The notes under the pieces: model-generated | What the model saw: only the letters and a program-made list of their open reading frames with translations | Database searches by the model: none | Told to the model about the DNA's origin: nothing | Part shown: piece after piece, positions 21,200-30,776 of the stretch | How the letters are laid out: the number at the start of each line of letters is the position of its first letter | Position numbering within the stretch: the stretch's first letter is position 1 | Position numbers and translations under genes: made by a program | Origin: Chondrus crispus | Taxonomy: Eukaryota; Rhodophyta; Florideophyceae; Gigartinales; Gigartinaceae | DNA length: 64,000 nt | Direction: 5' to 3' | NCBI RefSeq assembly: GCF_000350225.1 | Contig: NW_005179158.1 | Location: forward strand, 855,298-919,297

Positions 21200-22833
21200 T
21201 TAAGCATCGCCATATTCCTTGAAGTTTTCTTCTCCAGAGATTAGTGTAACTGATATCACCTTGTCACCTGGCTCAAGTTGCGCCAGATATTCCCTTCCCT
21301 TTCCAGCATATCCAAATGTTGATACACTCCCAGTTAGCGCGCTCCCACCAAAGGATCGTGCTTGGTACGACGTAGGGTCAAGTAGGAAGAAGTAGAATTG
21401 ACTTGAGGCATCATTTGAATCTTCAACACTATGCACCATGGCCATCGCCCCATACGCAGAGATGGGAAGCGCCGGCTGCAAATCACCAATGCCGAGTTCG
21501 TCGAGAGTCCCTCCATACGACGGGGCTGGGTCACCATCTACTAAGATTTCCATTGGAATCTGCCGCCGCCTACCGCTCTTTGGATCTTTGAATCCTTCAA
21601 TGTCGTCATCCTCGCGCTCACCAAGCTGAGCGAAAAATCCTCTCTGTGACGCGAGGATGCTAGTATTGTTGTAGTACCCCTTCCGGACAATATCGACAAA
21701 GTTTCCAGCAGTTAATGGCGCTGAGTACCCATCTAGAGTTGCAGACACCGTCACCTGTTTCCCCAGCGGTGTACTGTCTCTGTTCAGAAACGTTCCGCTG
21801 GCGCCCTTCGCCAGCTTGATGTCGATCGTCGCTCTGCCCACAAGACGCGGAAGCCTGCTCCACAATAATTATAGCAAAAAGTGTTAGCACTGGTTGTTTG
21901 TCAGAACAAATGATTCGATCCCACAGTCCATATCTGAACACTTACGAGTTGTATCGTCTTGGAATACGGTACGGAAGGCCGTTTCCCTCCACTGCTAACC
22001 GTTCTATATCTGCAATATCTTCAAGTGCATCTCTTCTCAACGCGTCTACGTACCCAGCTGACAATCCGTGAAGATGTATGGTGCAAAGAGAAAGTTATCA
22101 AACTCATTGTTGTTAGTTCACCGAACAACCCGGGGACAGGCTTATCTAAAAAACCCGTACATATTGAGAGGAAACGCTTACCATCAAAATTGGTTCTCTT
22201 CGACATGCTATTTCTGCTCTCGACGACATCTTGAATCGTGTCAGTAACAGCGATGATTTGCTTGGGAAACACCGATGCCGCTCCGAAACCTGGGGAAACG
22301 CTGGGTAAACCGAGTTCTCCTTCAATTCGAGCAATATTTTTTTCCATACTAGACAGATACTCTGCTGCTGCAGTGCGTTTCTTCGCCGGAACGCCTAACA
22401 AGATGTCCAATCTTTCGTTTAAAAGCAAAGTGCGTAGCTTTGTAAGGTCCCTCCTCCCTGCAATTAACCCTGCGGCGCCTCGAGCGCGGACATCGACACC
22501 AAGTCGTTCGAGAAGCTCCTGCGCACGCCGTATAGTAGGAGGGTTTGCCTCTCCAGTTCTTTCAGAGGGCAATGGCAGGGCGTAGCGCAAAATGGCATCC
22601 GAATCGGTAGCGACGTACCGTCGCAAAATCGTGTTAGAGGAAAGAACTGTTTTTGGAGATGAAGGCGCAGCGAGAAGAAGCGTCGCGGCTACAGCAGCAG
22701 AGAGGGAGAGGGCGGCGGACTTGGCAGGTCTGAGAATACAGGTGGGGGGGTTGGGAGACCTCAAAGGACGTGGACGTGAGCGCTTAAGAGCAGGGGTCGA
22801 AGGAGGGAGCGCGAAACACATGGTAAGCGTCAT
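21200..22833 (-). CDS. CYP38: CYP38/TLP40-like thylakoid-lumen cyclophilin (three exons)
   Basis: Lumenal immunophilin that in plants assists photosystem II assembly; catalytic PPIase activity is often weak. Exons are 22,182-22,833, 21,946-22,057 and 21,200-21,854. The 124- and 91-nt introns have GTAAGC/CAG and GTAAGT/CAG borders and restore one 472-residue frame. The N-terminus is Ser/Pro/Arg-rich and followed by a hydrophobic stretch (ALSLSAAVAATLLLAAPSS), a bipartite plastid-plus-lumen signal. A helical region (TIRRAQELLERLGVDVRARG) precedes the cyclophilin-like domain with LDGYSAPLTAGNFVDIVRKG, GFFAQLGERE, PSYGGTLDELGI, SAYGAMAMVHS and FFLLDPTSY. This domain order is that of CYP38. It is good evidence that the organism is photosynthetic. 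Confidence 0.9.
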
Positions 22834-23169
22834 CGTGGGATAGAGATGGCAATGGCAGACCAGGAAGGCGCAATGGTGATGTATGTTTGATCTCTATCTC
22901 TATCGAGAATCCGAACACGATGTGCATGTAGAGAGCTGTTGCACAGTGACACTGCTGTCCCTCAGCTCAAAATCTCACGTCCCGGATACTGTACTATGTC
23001 TGGTCGGGATTCTTCGTGATGGAATTGAGATGGATATGAGATTTTTTGCGAAAATCCAATTTTCCCCTTTTTGCGCCAAAAGTTTCGGTAATCGTGTATA
23101 GAATTGAAATTATTATCAAAAAATTTACCCTAAACGCAAAATCTCCCTTCTTCATTTACCTAACACTGT
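22834..23169. other. intergenic region at the edge of the mobile-element block
   Basis: 336 bp holding the CYP38 promoter on the - strand and then AT-rich DNA. Host-gene sequence gives way to retroelement sequence at about 23,170. I see no gene. Confidence 0.5.
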
Positions 23170-23171
23170 GT

Positions 23172-23420
23172 CGGGGCCGATGCTGTGTCGCAGGACAGCA
23201 GTCAGCCCCGGAAGTGTAGTATGACAACATTTTCAAATGGTGGTAACTTTATTCAAATTATAGGGGGGCCGGGGGGGGGGGTCATTTTATTCAAATGTGA
23301 GGGGGGGCCGATACAGTGTCATACGGGCGGACGTCAAGGATTCACACTTGTGGGGGGCCGGTGGTTCATTTATTTTTCTAACGTTGGCCGATGCTATGAC
23401 ACGAGGCAGGCGTCAAGGAC
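23172..23420 (-). repeat. degenerate 3'-tail repeats of the non-LTR element
   Basis: Directly after the element's stop codon (at 23,423-23,421 on the - strand) come three degenerate units that contain a GTGTGA(G/A)TCCTTGACG-like half, a TGTCATA/TGACACT/CGACACA segment and ATCGGCC. Poly-C runs and two TTTGAATAAA segments lie between them. Non-LTR elements often end in short repeats rather than poly-A, so this fits a 3' tail. Confidence 0.6.
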
Positions 23421-23704
23421 TCACACTTGGGCTGGATGTGAAGGGGCCGCGCCGTGACAGGGCATGCGGGAAAGTGTAGCGGAGGCGACGCTTGACCAGA
23501 TTGCGAAGCTGAGGCGTTGCTGGAGGTGAAGCTTAGCGGTGCCATACGTAGTCGATTTGCGGCGCGGGATGTGGTGCGCGAGGGTTTCGAGCACGCCATT
23601 GGTGCGCTCACTAGGGGCACCGAGCGTGTCAAAGACGAGCGGCGCGAAATACCATTCAAGAGGAGGGAGCGGGGCGTCGGACTGTAAATGGTACGCATCG
23701 CGTA

Positions 23705-23709
23705 CAGCG
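23705..23709. repeat. target-site duplication of the Copia element, left copy (CAGCG)
   Basis: CAGCG immediately precedes the left LTR and is repeated immediately after the right LTR at 31,080-31,084. A 5-bp duplication is the usual length for Copia integration. Confidence 0.9.
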
Positions 23710-24013
23710 TGTCGTTGAACGGTGTTTTTTGTGCCTCGCGCGAGCTATCGCTCGTACGATCGAGCGATTGGGTAGTCGCGCGGTGGGGAAGACGGGGTGA
23801 TCCGGCGAATGCCTTCAAGAATAGAGAACGCGCGCCGGCCAATGCCTTTGCTATAGAAGTGTAGCTTGGTGCTTTTACAACTCTAATAAACGTTCTGGCT
23901 CGTTGAAAGGGTAGGGTGACTACACTACCATGGCATAAGTATCTCGGCACCACGGGAGCTCACCGGCCGGTGGGGACGGTAGTGTAAGCCCATGTAAGCC
24001 CCAGAAACGGACA
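23710..24013 (-). repeat. Copia 3' LTR
   Basis: 304 bp, nearly identical to 30,777-31,079; one visible difference is one extra T in the homopolymer near 23,725. On the - strand it runs TGTCCGTTTC to TTCAACGACA. The polypurine tract lies directly to its right on the + coordinates. Confidence 0.93.
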
Positions 24014-24183
24014 CTCCCTCCCATGGGCGGAAGTGGTGGTGAGCGCTGCAAAAGGATGGAATTACAGAATTGAGATTTCGTGGCATAACGGGTGTCTGTC
24101 TTGAGAGTATTATAAAGAGCTGATCTCGAGGCCGAGGTCTTGCGAGTGCAAAGGTCGCTGACACGGAAGGCAAAAAGCGCGGC

Positions 24184-24675
24184 ATGAGTCCTGTGGGAGC
24201 AGCGCGCGTTGGGATGCAGAAGTCGCCGGTCGGGAGGGTGGGAAAAAGGAGGAGCCGGAGCCGGCGTGGCGGCGGCCGGCGCCTGCGGCGCGAGGCGCAG
24301 AAGCTTGCATCTCTGCAACTTGCGAGCAGACAGGCTGCGACGGAACGAGGAGCAAGGGTGCTGGACGAGGCAGAGGCCGAGGCAAGTGCGGGCACCGGTG
24401 GAGAGGAAATGGTGGAAGAAGGGGCGCCAATGAGAGAGGCGGGAGACGGGGTGGAAAATGCAGTAGGGTTGAAGGGCGGAGAAGCAAGTGCAGCAGTAGA
24501 CGAGAACCAGGGAACAGCGTTCACAGCAGAGTCTGGGGCACTACTGGGGATCGCAGCTGCGGGTTGGCTCTTCCAGGGTACTGTCTACCCTGGACAGGCA
24601 GAAATTGCCATCTGCCGTGTATTGCGATCGTGGTCGTTGGCTGGTAGAGGCACTGGTCTTGGGGGATGGCAGTGA
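24184..24675 (+). CDS. antisense frame A in the Copia element (unrecognised)
   Basis: An ATG-initiated 163-codon frame running against the element's own genes. The N-terminus is strongly basic (KSPVGRVGKRRSRSRRGGG), the middle is acidic and Ala/Glu-rich, and the end has a hydrophobic patch (GALLGIAAAGWLF). It overlaps the next antisense frame in a different phase, so it could be its 5' exon or an upstream segment separated by a frameshift. It may also be chance. Confidence 0.3.
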   Translation: MSPVGAARVGMQKSPVGRVGKRRSRSRRGGGRRLRREAQKLASLQLASRQAATERGARVLDEAEAEASAGTGGEEMVEEGAPMREAGDGVENAVGLKGGEASAAVDENQGTAFTAESGALLGIAAAGWLFQGTVYPGQAEIAICRVLRSWSLAGRGTGLGGWQ

Positions 24676-25489
24676 CGGCAGGAACGCGCTCGTGTTCAGA
24701 AGGGGAGTTCCCCACGCATGCGCGCACGCAACAGCATCCGTGGAGGCCTTTCATCCCATAGATTGGGACGTGGAATTATTTTCCTGTGCACGAGAGGGCG
24801 AAATAGTCTTGTCCACATACGCGGTATATGGATCACGGTTGGATGGAGGAATGACGGAACGGGAATGGCCCGACTGTGTTATTCCGGCCCGTCGTCGGAG
24901 AATGTCAAGGCAGCCTCGTGAAGACGAGGTGGCGAGGCACGTCCTTGAGTTTTTGAGAAAGCACCCGGGGCTGGCTGTAAGGACCTCCGGCATCGGGTGT
25001 CGCGGGTCTGTGAACTGGCCGGCAGGAGCGCGGTGCCTGCTTGAAGGACAACCGAGGCGTACTGCCGCTACACATGACTGTGTGAGGGCGGCGTTAGTTA
25101 ATGCTGTTTTTGCATTACGAGGAGCAGGTGCGGCTGACGAGGTGGAGCGGAGAATTGACGGGGATCCGCGAATCTTCTCGTGCTTCAAACCATTTGGCCT
25201 GATCCTTCATGGGGCAAGAGAGGCGTTGATACAATGTCGAGCTGTGCGCGACGGTGAGTCACAACGTGCAACTCAATCAGCAGATAGGGGAGCGGCGTTT
25301 AGGGTATTGGCCGCGAAACGGTCCGGCATTTTCATAGTGCGACTTCAGGAAGTGAAACTGGTCGATCATGCCGTGGTTGTGCACGCAGATGCTGGAGTTA
25401 TCGTAGACTCTACAGAGTCGACTGCAATAGTTCTACTGGAGAAAACCTTGAGCGATGTGGCGGGGAGAAGGTGCAAAGCCTTAGAGTAA
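24605..25489 (+). CDS. antisense ORF with a papain-like Cys-His-Asp pattern
   Basis: A frame of about 294 codons between the pol stop and the 3' LTR, on the strand opposite to gag and pol. No ATG lies near its beginning (it starts at a TTG and is open back to about 24,500), so the real start may be spliced or lost. It reads like protein, not like the complement of a gene: THDCVRAALVNAVFALRG near residues 157-173, then DHAVVVHADAGVIVDS near 254-269. A Cys (159) at the start of a helix, a His (255) at the start of a strand and an Asp (268) thirteen residues later is the catalytic layout of papain-fold peptidases such as C39. The peptidase call is inference. The intact frame in an element with nearly identical LTRs suggests it is maintained. 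Confidence 0.5.
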   Translation: MPSAVYCDRGRWLVEALVLGDGSDGRNALVFRRGVPHACAHATASVEAFHPIDWDVELFSCAREGEIVLSTYAVYGSRLDGGMTEREWPDCVIPARRRRMSRQPREDEVARHVLEFLRKHPGLAVRTSGIGCRGSVNWPAGARCLLEGQPRRTAATHDCVRAALVNAVFALRGAGAADEVERRIDGDPRIFSCFKPFGLILHGAREALIQCRAVRDGESQRATQSADRGAAFRVLAAKRSGIFIVRLQEVKLVDHAVVVHADAGVIVDSTESTAIVLLEKTLSDVAGRRCKALE

Positions 25490-25540
25490 TGGAGGTAAGA
25501 GAGATAAAGGGAAGAGTGTAGGAGGAATATTGGAAAAGCT

Positions 25541-28500
25541 CTAGTTTCTTATTATCCACTGTTCAGGTTGAATAGCTAATAAACCAGAGCTCACGGCGTG
25601 TTTTAGCGCTGTTTGAAACATCGACTTTGTCAATCCGTCGGCGATATTATGGGAACTGCGGACGAAGCCAATATCAGATATAACTTTGTCGCGAAACCCC
25701 TCGCGAGCGGCGGCGATGTCGAGCATAGTTTGCTTCTCTGAGGTGCGCGAACCTTTTGAGATCACATCGAAGAGAGACTTGGAGTCTGTGAACAGTTGTA
25801 CGGGGATCCGGCGGCCGCATATATCGCTCAACTCAGCGGCGAGGGTGGAGGCAACATCAAATAGATCGCTGAATGCGATAACTTCGCCAGCCATAGCGGA
25901 ACGGACGACTCTTTTCGACTTGTACAACTTGAACTGAATTGGACCAGAGTTGCTAAAACGATCAGCAAGGAATGAAATGTGCCCGAGCTGCGTAGAAAGG
26001 TCATGATTGTTTGCAAACGATGCGTCTGCAAATCCGACAACACGCAGCGAGTCGTTGTCGAGCTTTGGGATTTTCAGGGATATTCGATTACATGTCGCGT
26101 ACTTTGTAGCCTTATTTAGACGACGAACCAGCACGGGTTTCTCTGTGAGGAACCGCTCCTCGGTGACTTGTGCGAGCTGGGAAATTTCAAATTGGCAATC
26201 AGGTCGGGTGTTCGCCAGCCATGCAAGGCGCATGCGCATAGATCGAAACTCGGTAAATGAAGCGTCACTGGGGAGTCTCTCCAGCTTCTTAAGGTAGAAA
26301 TGCTGGTTTTGAACTAAGTTGCCGTCTCTGTCGCGAACAAGGGAGAAACCGCTAAAGGTACATGGTATTGTCTCGTCATCGCCCATCTGGAACCGGGCAT
26401 TTGTCCATTTTGCCAATTGACGAAATGCGGGTGAGCCGGCGCGAAGAAGATCATCAACGTATCCACCCCTGAGTCCGACCAGGAGTCCATCGGAGACGAG
26501 TTTGTAGAGGGCTGGATCGGAACGGAGAGGTGTCATACCCAAATCATTACGGTGGTGGCCGTCAATGGTCTTGTGCCATAAGTCACCGGAATCGCAGAGT
26601 CCGTAAAGGGGCTTCAACAGTTTGAGACACTGCTCCGGTTGGAGCTCGAACTCTGGTACGGGCTTTGTGATGAATAGCTCACGTGACAGTGTTTCAGCAG
26701 ATTGGAGGTACGCCTGACGTACATCGGCAGTCCAGATCTGGAATCCATGAATGGCGGCAAGGGCTAGGAGGAGTCTGATGGACTGTGGCTGGAGGGTCGC
26801 TGCTGTGTGCACCATGAGGTCCTTCATGCGGTCACGATGTCCTCCGATGACGTAACGTGCCTTGAATTTCACCTGGCCATCTTCGGTGGACTTGATGGCC
26901 AAGACGAAGCGACCGGGTAGGACGTTTGCGTCCTTTGGAACCTCTTCCCGTAGTATAATGCTGAAGGTACCACGTTCCAGTAATCCCTTTATTTCGTCGC
27001 GCTTAGCTTGAGACATCTTTACCGACGAAGCCCGGGGATCTCTAGGGTCAATGATCTCTGTCAGATGAACCGAGTATTCATCTTCGTCGGGAGAATTGAA
27101 GTGCTTGAAAGCGCGGCAGATGTCGGAGAACAGGGAATGGGCGACAACGGATGGGGGAATGTAGCGCTTCACCTGCGCTACGTTGAAAGGAGGGGCGGCG
27201 CCGATCGTCACATCTTGTATATATACGAGTTTTTTGGTGGAATCCATAGCGAGAACCGTAAATGGTCCGAGCCATTCACCGATACGGTGATTCACGACCT
27301 TCTCGCGCCATACTAGGACCTTGTCCCCCGGGTCGTAAGCGCGGTCGGCTGCTGACGGAACGGAATGCCGCAGGGCCCTGAATATACGCATCTTTGCCAT
27401 GATGCGTTGCATCTCAGTGCGGGCTTCGTGAACCATTTCGGCCCGTTCGGCCAGTTTGTCTCGGGTCTTCGGGGTTTCTGATGGGGTGTATACTCTCGGC
27501 ACTTCCCCGAATACGAGGGATGACTGAACGAGACCTTCGGGACCTAATGTGTCGTTCATTGCTTTGACCGCCAATTGAAGGAGAAGCTCTTTGTCTACGT
27601 TGGGGTAGTCAATCCTCATCTTCCGGAAGGTAGTGCAGACGGGCTCGTGGTACCGTTCACCAATTCCTAGGCTTGAATGCGCCTCTATGCCAGTACCTTG
27701 GACTTCGACATTGGCTCGTGCTGCTAGAGAGATAAAAGGTTCGCTTTTCCCGAGGTTGCTGCCCTTGTCGACTAGTATTCTGTTCGGGAGGCCAGTATAA
27801 ATCGAAGCCCAGTAACGTAAGAGTGCGTCCCAGACAGCATTGGTGCTCATGTTATGGAAAAACCGAGCGGCAGAGAAATGGGTCGATTCATCCACGATAT
27901 GCAAAACGGGCAGAGAGTTGATGTACATAATGTCCATCATGATGCGTTCATTAAAGCGTGCATTCTCAGTCCCGAAAGAAACACGAAATCGAACAGGTGC
28001 GGGCTGAATACGCTGACAGGGATCACAGCGCCGCGAAATGTTCTTCAAGAGTTTCAGGGTCTCCGGCGTAGCGTGTTCTGGACGAGCTCTCCGGAGCAGG
28101 TGGAAAAGCTTCGTCGCGGATGGGTGAAAGAACTGTCGGTGAAGCTTTTGAAGCTGTGATTCGGTGAAGTGGATCGTAGAAGCATTGGAAATCGGCACGT
28201 ACCCGTGACGACTCTTCGCTCTTAACAAAGGAATAAACCATTCGTCAAAGTAAGCCTGTCGTCCGTCTTGGAGTTCTTGCACAGATCTTCGCGCAAGTCG
28301 GTGAAAAACAGTATCGGCGACAAGTTGCTCGCGGTCCAGTATGTCCATGCCCAGCAACGCTGGGATGTCAGCCTCGACAATGTCGAAGTCGACAAGGATG
28401 GGTTCGACACCTGGAGGCGTTGCGAGGGGCAAAGATATGCGTCCAAGCGAAAGGAAAGATTCGTCTCCAAATCGGAAGCGGTGTCCAGATTGGCGTATAT

Positions 28501-28831
28501 CTCGACCGTGTTTTTTGGCTACACGGAGGAGGCGATTCAACTCCCGCTTGCCGACAACTGACTTTGGAGCACCAATGTCGACGCAGAAACCGAGAGGGAG
28601 GCGTGATGAGCATTCACGTTTGATTTTGGCTATAAGAATCTTCGTACAGTCAACTTCATGTGCTGGGATCTGGTGGCAAAGGGAAATAGCCTTAGGCGGG
28701 CAAGACAATGGTTTTGGGCGATGTAGATTAGGTGCGGGTCCACATCGCCTTAATGAAAATTTGATGGAGGCATCTGCTGCGACAAGCTTGCAGAGACGAT
28801 ATTCGTGACAAACTCCCTGTCCAGGTTGTCT
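25541..28831 (-). CDS. pol: Copia-type pol polyprotein (PR-IN-RT-RH)
   Basis: Polyprotein for reverse transcription and integration. Counting from the TTG at 28,708: the aspartic protease motif reads VDIGAPKS near residue 43, with Ile in place of the usual Ser/Thr of D(S/T)GA. The integrase has MMDIMYINSLPVLHIVDEST, ILVDKGSN and the Glu in GIGERYHE near 350. The RT has FKARYVIGG, the TADVRQAYLQS block and catalytic YVDDLL near 747. The RNase H has VGFADASFANNHDLS near 893 and FTDSKSLFD. This order is Copia, not Gypsy. The frame is open from 28,831, contains CHEYRLCKL upstream, and has no ATG before the protease. The gag frame ends 60 nt earlier in another phase, so expression needs a frameshift or splice, or this copy has an indel. 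Confidence 0.9.
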   Translation of the reverse strand, partial: RQPGQGVCHEYRLCKLVAADASIKFSLRRCGPAPNLHRPKPLSCPPKAISLCHQIPAHEVDCTKILIAKIKRECSSRLPLGFCVDIGAPKSVVGKRELNRLLRVAKKHGRDIRQSGHRFRFGDESFLSLGRISLPLATPPGVEPILVDFDIVEADIPALLGMDILDREQLVADTVFHRLARRSVQELQDGRQAYFDEWFIPLLRAKSRHGYVPISNASTIHFTESQLQKLHRQFFHPSATKLFHLLRRARPEHATPETLKLLKNISRRCDPCQRIQPAPVRFRVSFGTENARFNERIMMDIMYINSLPVLHIVDESTHFSAARFFHNMSTNAVWDALLRYWASIYTGLPNRILVDKGSNLGKSEPFISLAARANVEVQGTGIEAHSSLGIGERYHEPVCTTFRKMRIDYPNVDKELLLQLAVKAMNDTLGPEGLVQSSLVFGEVPRVYTPSETPKTRDKLAERAEMVHEARTEMQRIMAKMRIFRALRHSVPSAADRAYDPGDKVLVWREKVVNHRIGEWLGPFTVLAMDSTKKLVYIQDVTIGAAPPFNVAQVKRYIPPSVVAHSLFSDICRAFKHFNSPDEDEYSVHLTEIIDPRDPRASSVKMSQAKRDEIKGLLERGTFSIILREEVPKDANVLPGRFVLAIKSTEDGQVKFKARYVIGGHRDRMKDLMVHTAATLQPQSIRLLLALAAIHGFQIWTADVRQAYLQSAETLSRELFITKPVPEFELQPEQCLKLLKPLYGLCDSGDLWHKTIDGHHRNDLGMTPLRSDPALYKLVSDGLLVGLRGGYVDDLLRAGSPAFRQLAKWTNARFQMGDDETIPCTFSGFSLVRDRDGNLVQNQHFYLKKLERLPSDASFTEFRSMRMRLAWLANTRPDCQFEISQLAQVTEERFLTEKPVLVRRLNKATKYATCNRISLKIPKLDNDSLRVVGFADASFANNHDLSTQLGHISFLADRFSNSGPIQFKLYKSKRVVRSAMAGEVIAFSDLFDVASTLAAELSDICGRRIPVQLFTDSKSLFDVISKGSRTSEKQTMLDIAAAREGFRDKVISDIGFVRSSHNIADGLTKSMFQTALKHAVSSGLLAIQPEQWIIRN

Positions 28832-28893
28832 TCATGATCATTGTCACGATTAGCGATCGGCAAGGCGTCATCGAACGCTTGTGCTGCAGTTTC

Positions 28894-30246
28894 TCAGAAG
28901 TGAGTGGCATCACCCTCCGTCCCAGAAAGGTCATTATCATCACCAGACTGGCATTCTTCCTCCATTCCGAGAACGTAGTCGCAAATGATGTGAACATGGG
29001 ATTCCCCTTTGCGAAGTCTCGAGCGTGCGCTGGCTGCGATTGCCCCCGGATTGCACCGATGACCTGGTTTCCACGGAAGGGAGGATTTGAAGCACTCGTT
29101 CCGTCGGCGCGCTTCCTCAAAGGTGCGGCCGTTACTTGCCAGTCGGGGCGCCAATGTGGGTCGATATCTTTCGGGACGTCTTGGCAAATGCTTGCGAACA
29201 TCACGAGGATGGCGCCCATAGCGTTGGAAGAACATCTCTGCAGCTTCCTCCTGCACCTCAGTGATGCGAGATGAGAACACATGTGGGCGGTCCTCTCTAA
29301 GCTCGTTGGACAGCTGAAGGCTTTCATGCAATGCAGTCACGAAAGAATGAAACTTGTAGTGATGAGAGACTATGTTCCGGATAGGAGCTAGGGCCCATTC
29401 GCAACTGAGGACCGCCCTCCGCAAGAAGCGGATCTTATTCTCATCAGAGCGAAATCCCGGAGGGCATTGCGGCGTGAGGAGCTCAATTTGTTCCACAATC
29501 TTAGTAAGGCCTTCTGAGTGTGTAGTCAGGGAGCACGGGGACATGAACGCGTCTAGGCTTAGGCCCTCAAGCGTGGATTGGAACTGTAGCTTCCTAGAGT
29601 CACTGTCATACTCGCGCTTCATGAGTTCACACACTTGGTTATACGACATCCCTGGACTGTAATGGTTCAGCAGAAAGGTTCGGGCAGGTCCCTCGAGGAC
29701 GTTCATGAAGTACTCAGCCTTCTGCAGAGCGTTCAAGCGGTGCTGACGTGCGCACGCCTCGTTGTCTCGTATGAGAAGTTCCACCGACTGTGACAAGTCG
29801 CCAGTGAACTTCCGACCAGAGAACTGCTGGTGAACATAATTTGCCTTGCGAGTGTCTCCCCAGTCCGGGGAGTTATCGAGGGCATCGGCACCTGGCGTTG
29901 AAGGTCTGGTTGCTGCTCTCGGCCGCAGAGCGTCCATAGCTGTTAAGGGCGAGGGTGGTTCCTGGCTGCGAACCTGTCCAGCGTCAAAGACGACCGAACC
30001 GATTCCGGGACCTTGGGGATACCGATCAAATCCCCGCGAATGTGGTGTGATTGGATCTGGGATCAGTGCAGAGACCTCCACTGCGGTTCTCTGGGATGAG
30101 TCTCCGGGGTTGGGCGCAGCCCTCACCGTGGAGGTTCCACCAGTTCGGCGAGAAAGCAGGGCACGTGCCTGCTTGAACTTGTCGACAACTGAACGAGTTG
30201 AACTGGGGTCTAAACCAAGAATAAATGCGGGCCAGACTTGGTTCAT
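28894..30246 (-). CDS. gag: Copia gag-like protein
   Basis: 450 residues from the ATG at 30,246. The central part has the helical capsid pattern of LTR retroelements: FSGRKFTGDLSQSVELLIRD, then AEYFMNVLEGPARTFLLNHY and YNQVCELMKREYDS. Near the C-terminus NECFKSSLPWKPGHRCNPG looks like a worn or extended zinc knuckle (Cys...GH-x-Cys). The tail is acidic. The start lies 6 nt after the stop of the preceding small ORF, which suggests reinitiation by ribosomes finishing that ORF. Confidence 0.8.
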   Translation of the reverse strand: MNQVWPAFILGLDPSSTRSVVDKFKQARALLSRRTGGTSTVRAAPNPGDSSQRTAVEVSALIPDPITPHSRGFDRYPQGPGIGSVVFDAGQVRSQEPPSPLTAMDALRPRAATRPSTPGADALDNSPDWGDTRKANYVHQQFSGRKFTGDLSQSVELLIRDNEACARQHRLNALQKAEYFMNVLEGPARTFLLNHYSPGMSYNQVCELMKREYDSDSRKLQFQSTLEGLSLDAFMSPCSLTTHSEGLTKIVEQIELLTPQCPPGFRSDENKIRFLRRAVLSCEWALAPIRNIVSHHYKFHSFVTALHESLQLSNELREDRPHVFSSRITEVQEEAAEMFFQRYGRHPRDVRKHLPRRPERYRPTLAPRLASNGRTFEEARRRNECFKSSLPWKPGHRCNPGAIAASARSRLRKGESHVHIICDYVLGMEEECQSGDDNDLSGTEGDATHF

Positions 30247-30252
30247 GATGCT

Positions 30253-30696
30253 TTAGTGGGCTAGTTCATAGTCACGGAGGAACACTCCTGATATAAAGTC
30301 GGCAGGTATTTCATCAAAGCCGTAAATTTCGGCAATGCTGTAAAGGACCTTGATCGGAAATGTTGGTCGACAGTAGTAACCTTCAGTGAAGACGGATGAT
30401 GGGGCAGGTAGCATGTCAGACATAGTCTCACAAACATCGATCGGTTTAGGCATTACGGCTTGGGTTGTCCCTGAGCTTTGGGCCACGGGATACAGATGAA
30501 GCACATTCCTTGCGGCACCGAGGTACTGACTGTAGAAGTCATCCTCCTCTTGGATGCAGGTCGCCATCTTCTGGAGGCGAGCATATCGCTGAAAGGCTTG
30601 CGCCTTTGTTATAGCCGTTGGAGCTGTATCACCATCTGTATCGGTGGGTGAAGAGTTGGTCACATCGGCCGGGGCAGAGGCGTTGTCTTGCGACAT
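30253..30696 (-). CDS. small leader ORF of the Copia element
   Basis: 147 residues from the ATG at 30,696 (MSQDNASAPADV), the first frame after the 5' LTR. Acidic Ser/Thr/Asp-rich N-terminus, then KAQAFQRYARLQKMATCIQEE and a C-terminal part with TEGYYCRPTFPIKVLYSIAE. I do not recognise it. Its TAA is followed by AGCATC and then the gag ATG, so the two form a tight pair. A separate ORF upstream of gag is not usual for Copia elements. Confidence 0.6.
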   Translation of the reverse strand: MSQDNASAPADVTNSSPTDTDGDTAPTAITKAQAFQRYARLQKMATCIQEEDDFYSQYLGAARNVLHLYPVAQSSGTTQAVMPKPIDVCETMSDMLPAPSSVFTEGYYCRPTFPIKVLYSIAEIYGFDEIPADFISGVFLRDYELAH

Positions 30697-30776
30697 ATTG
30701 GGAAGGGTGGATGGGATCTTCTGGTCTGCACGAAGGGATGAAAATTGAAGCACAAATCGCACCTTCGAATCCGGAT

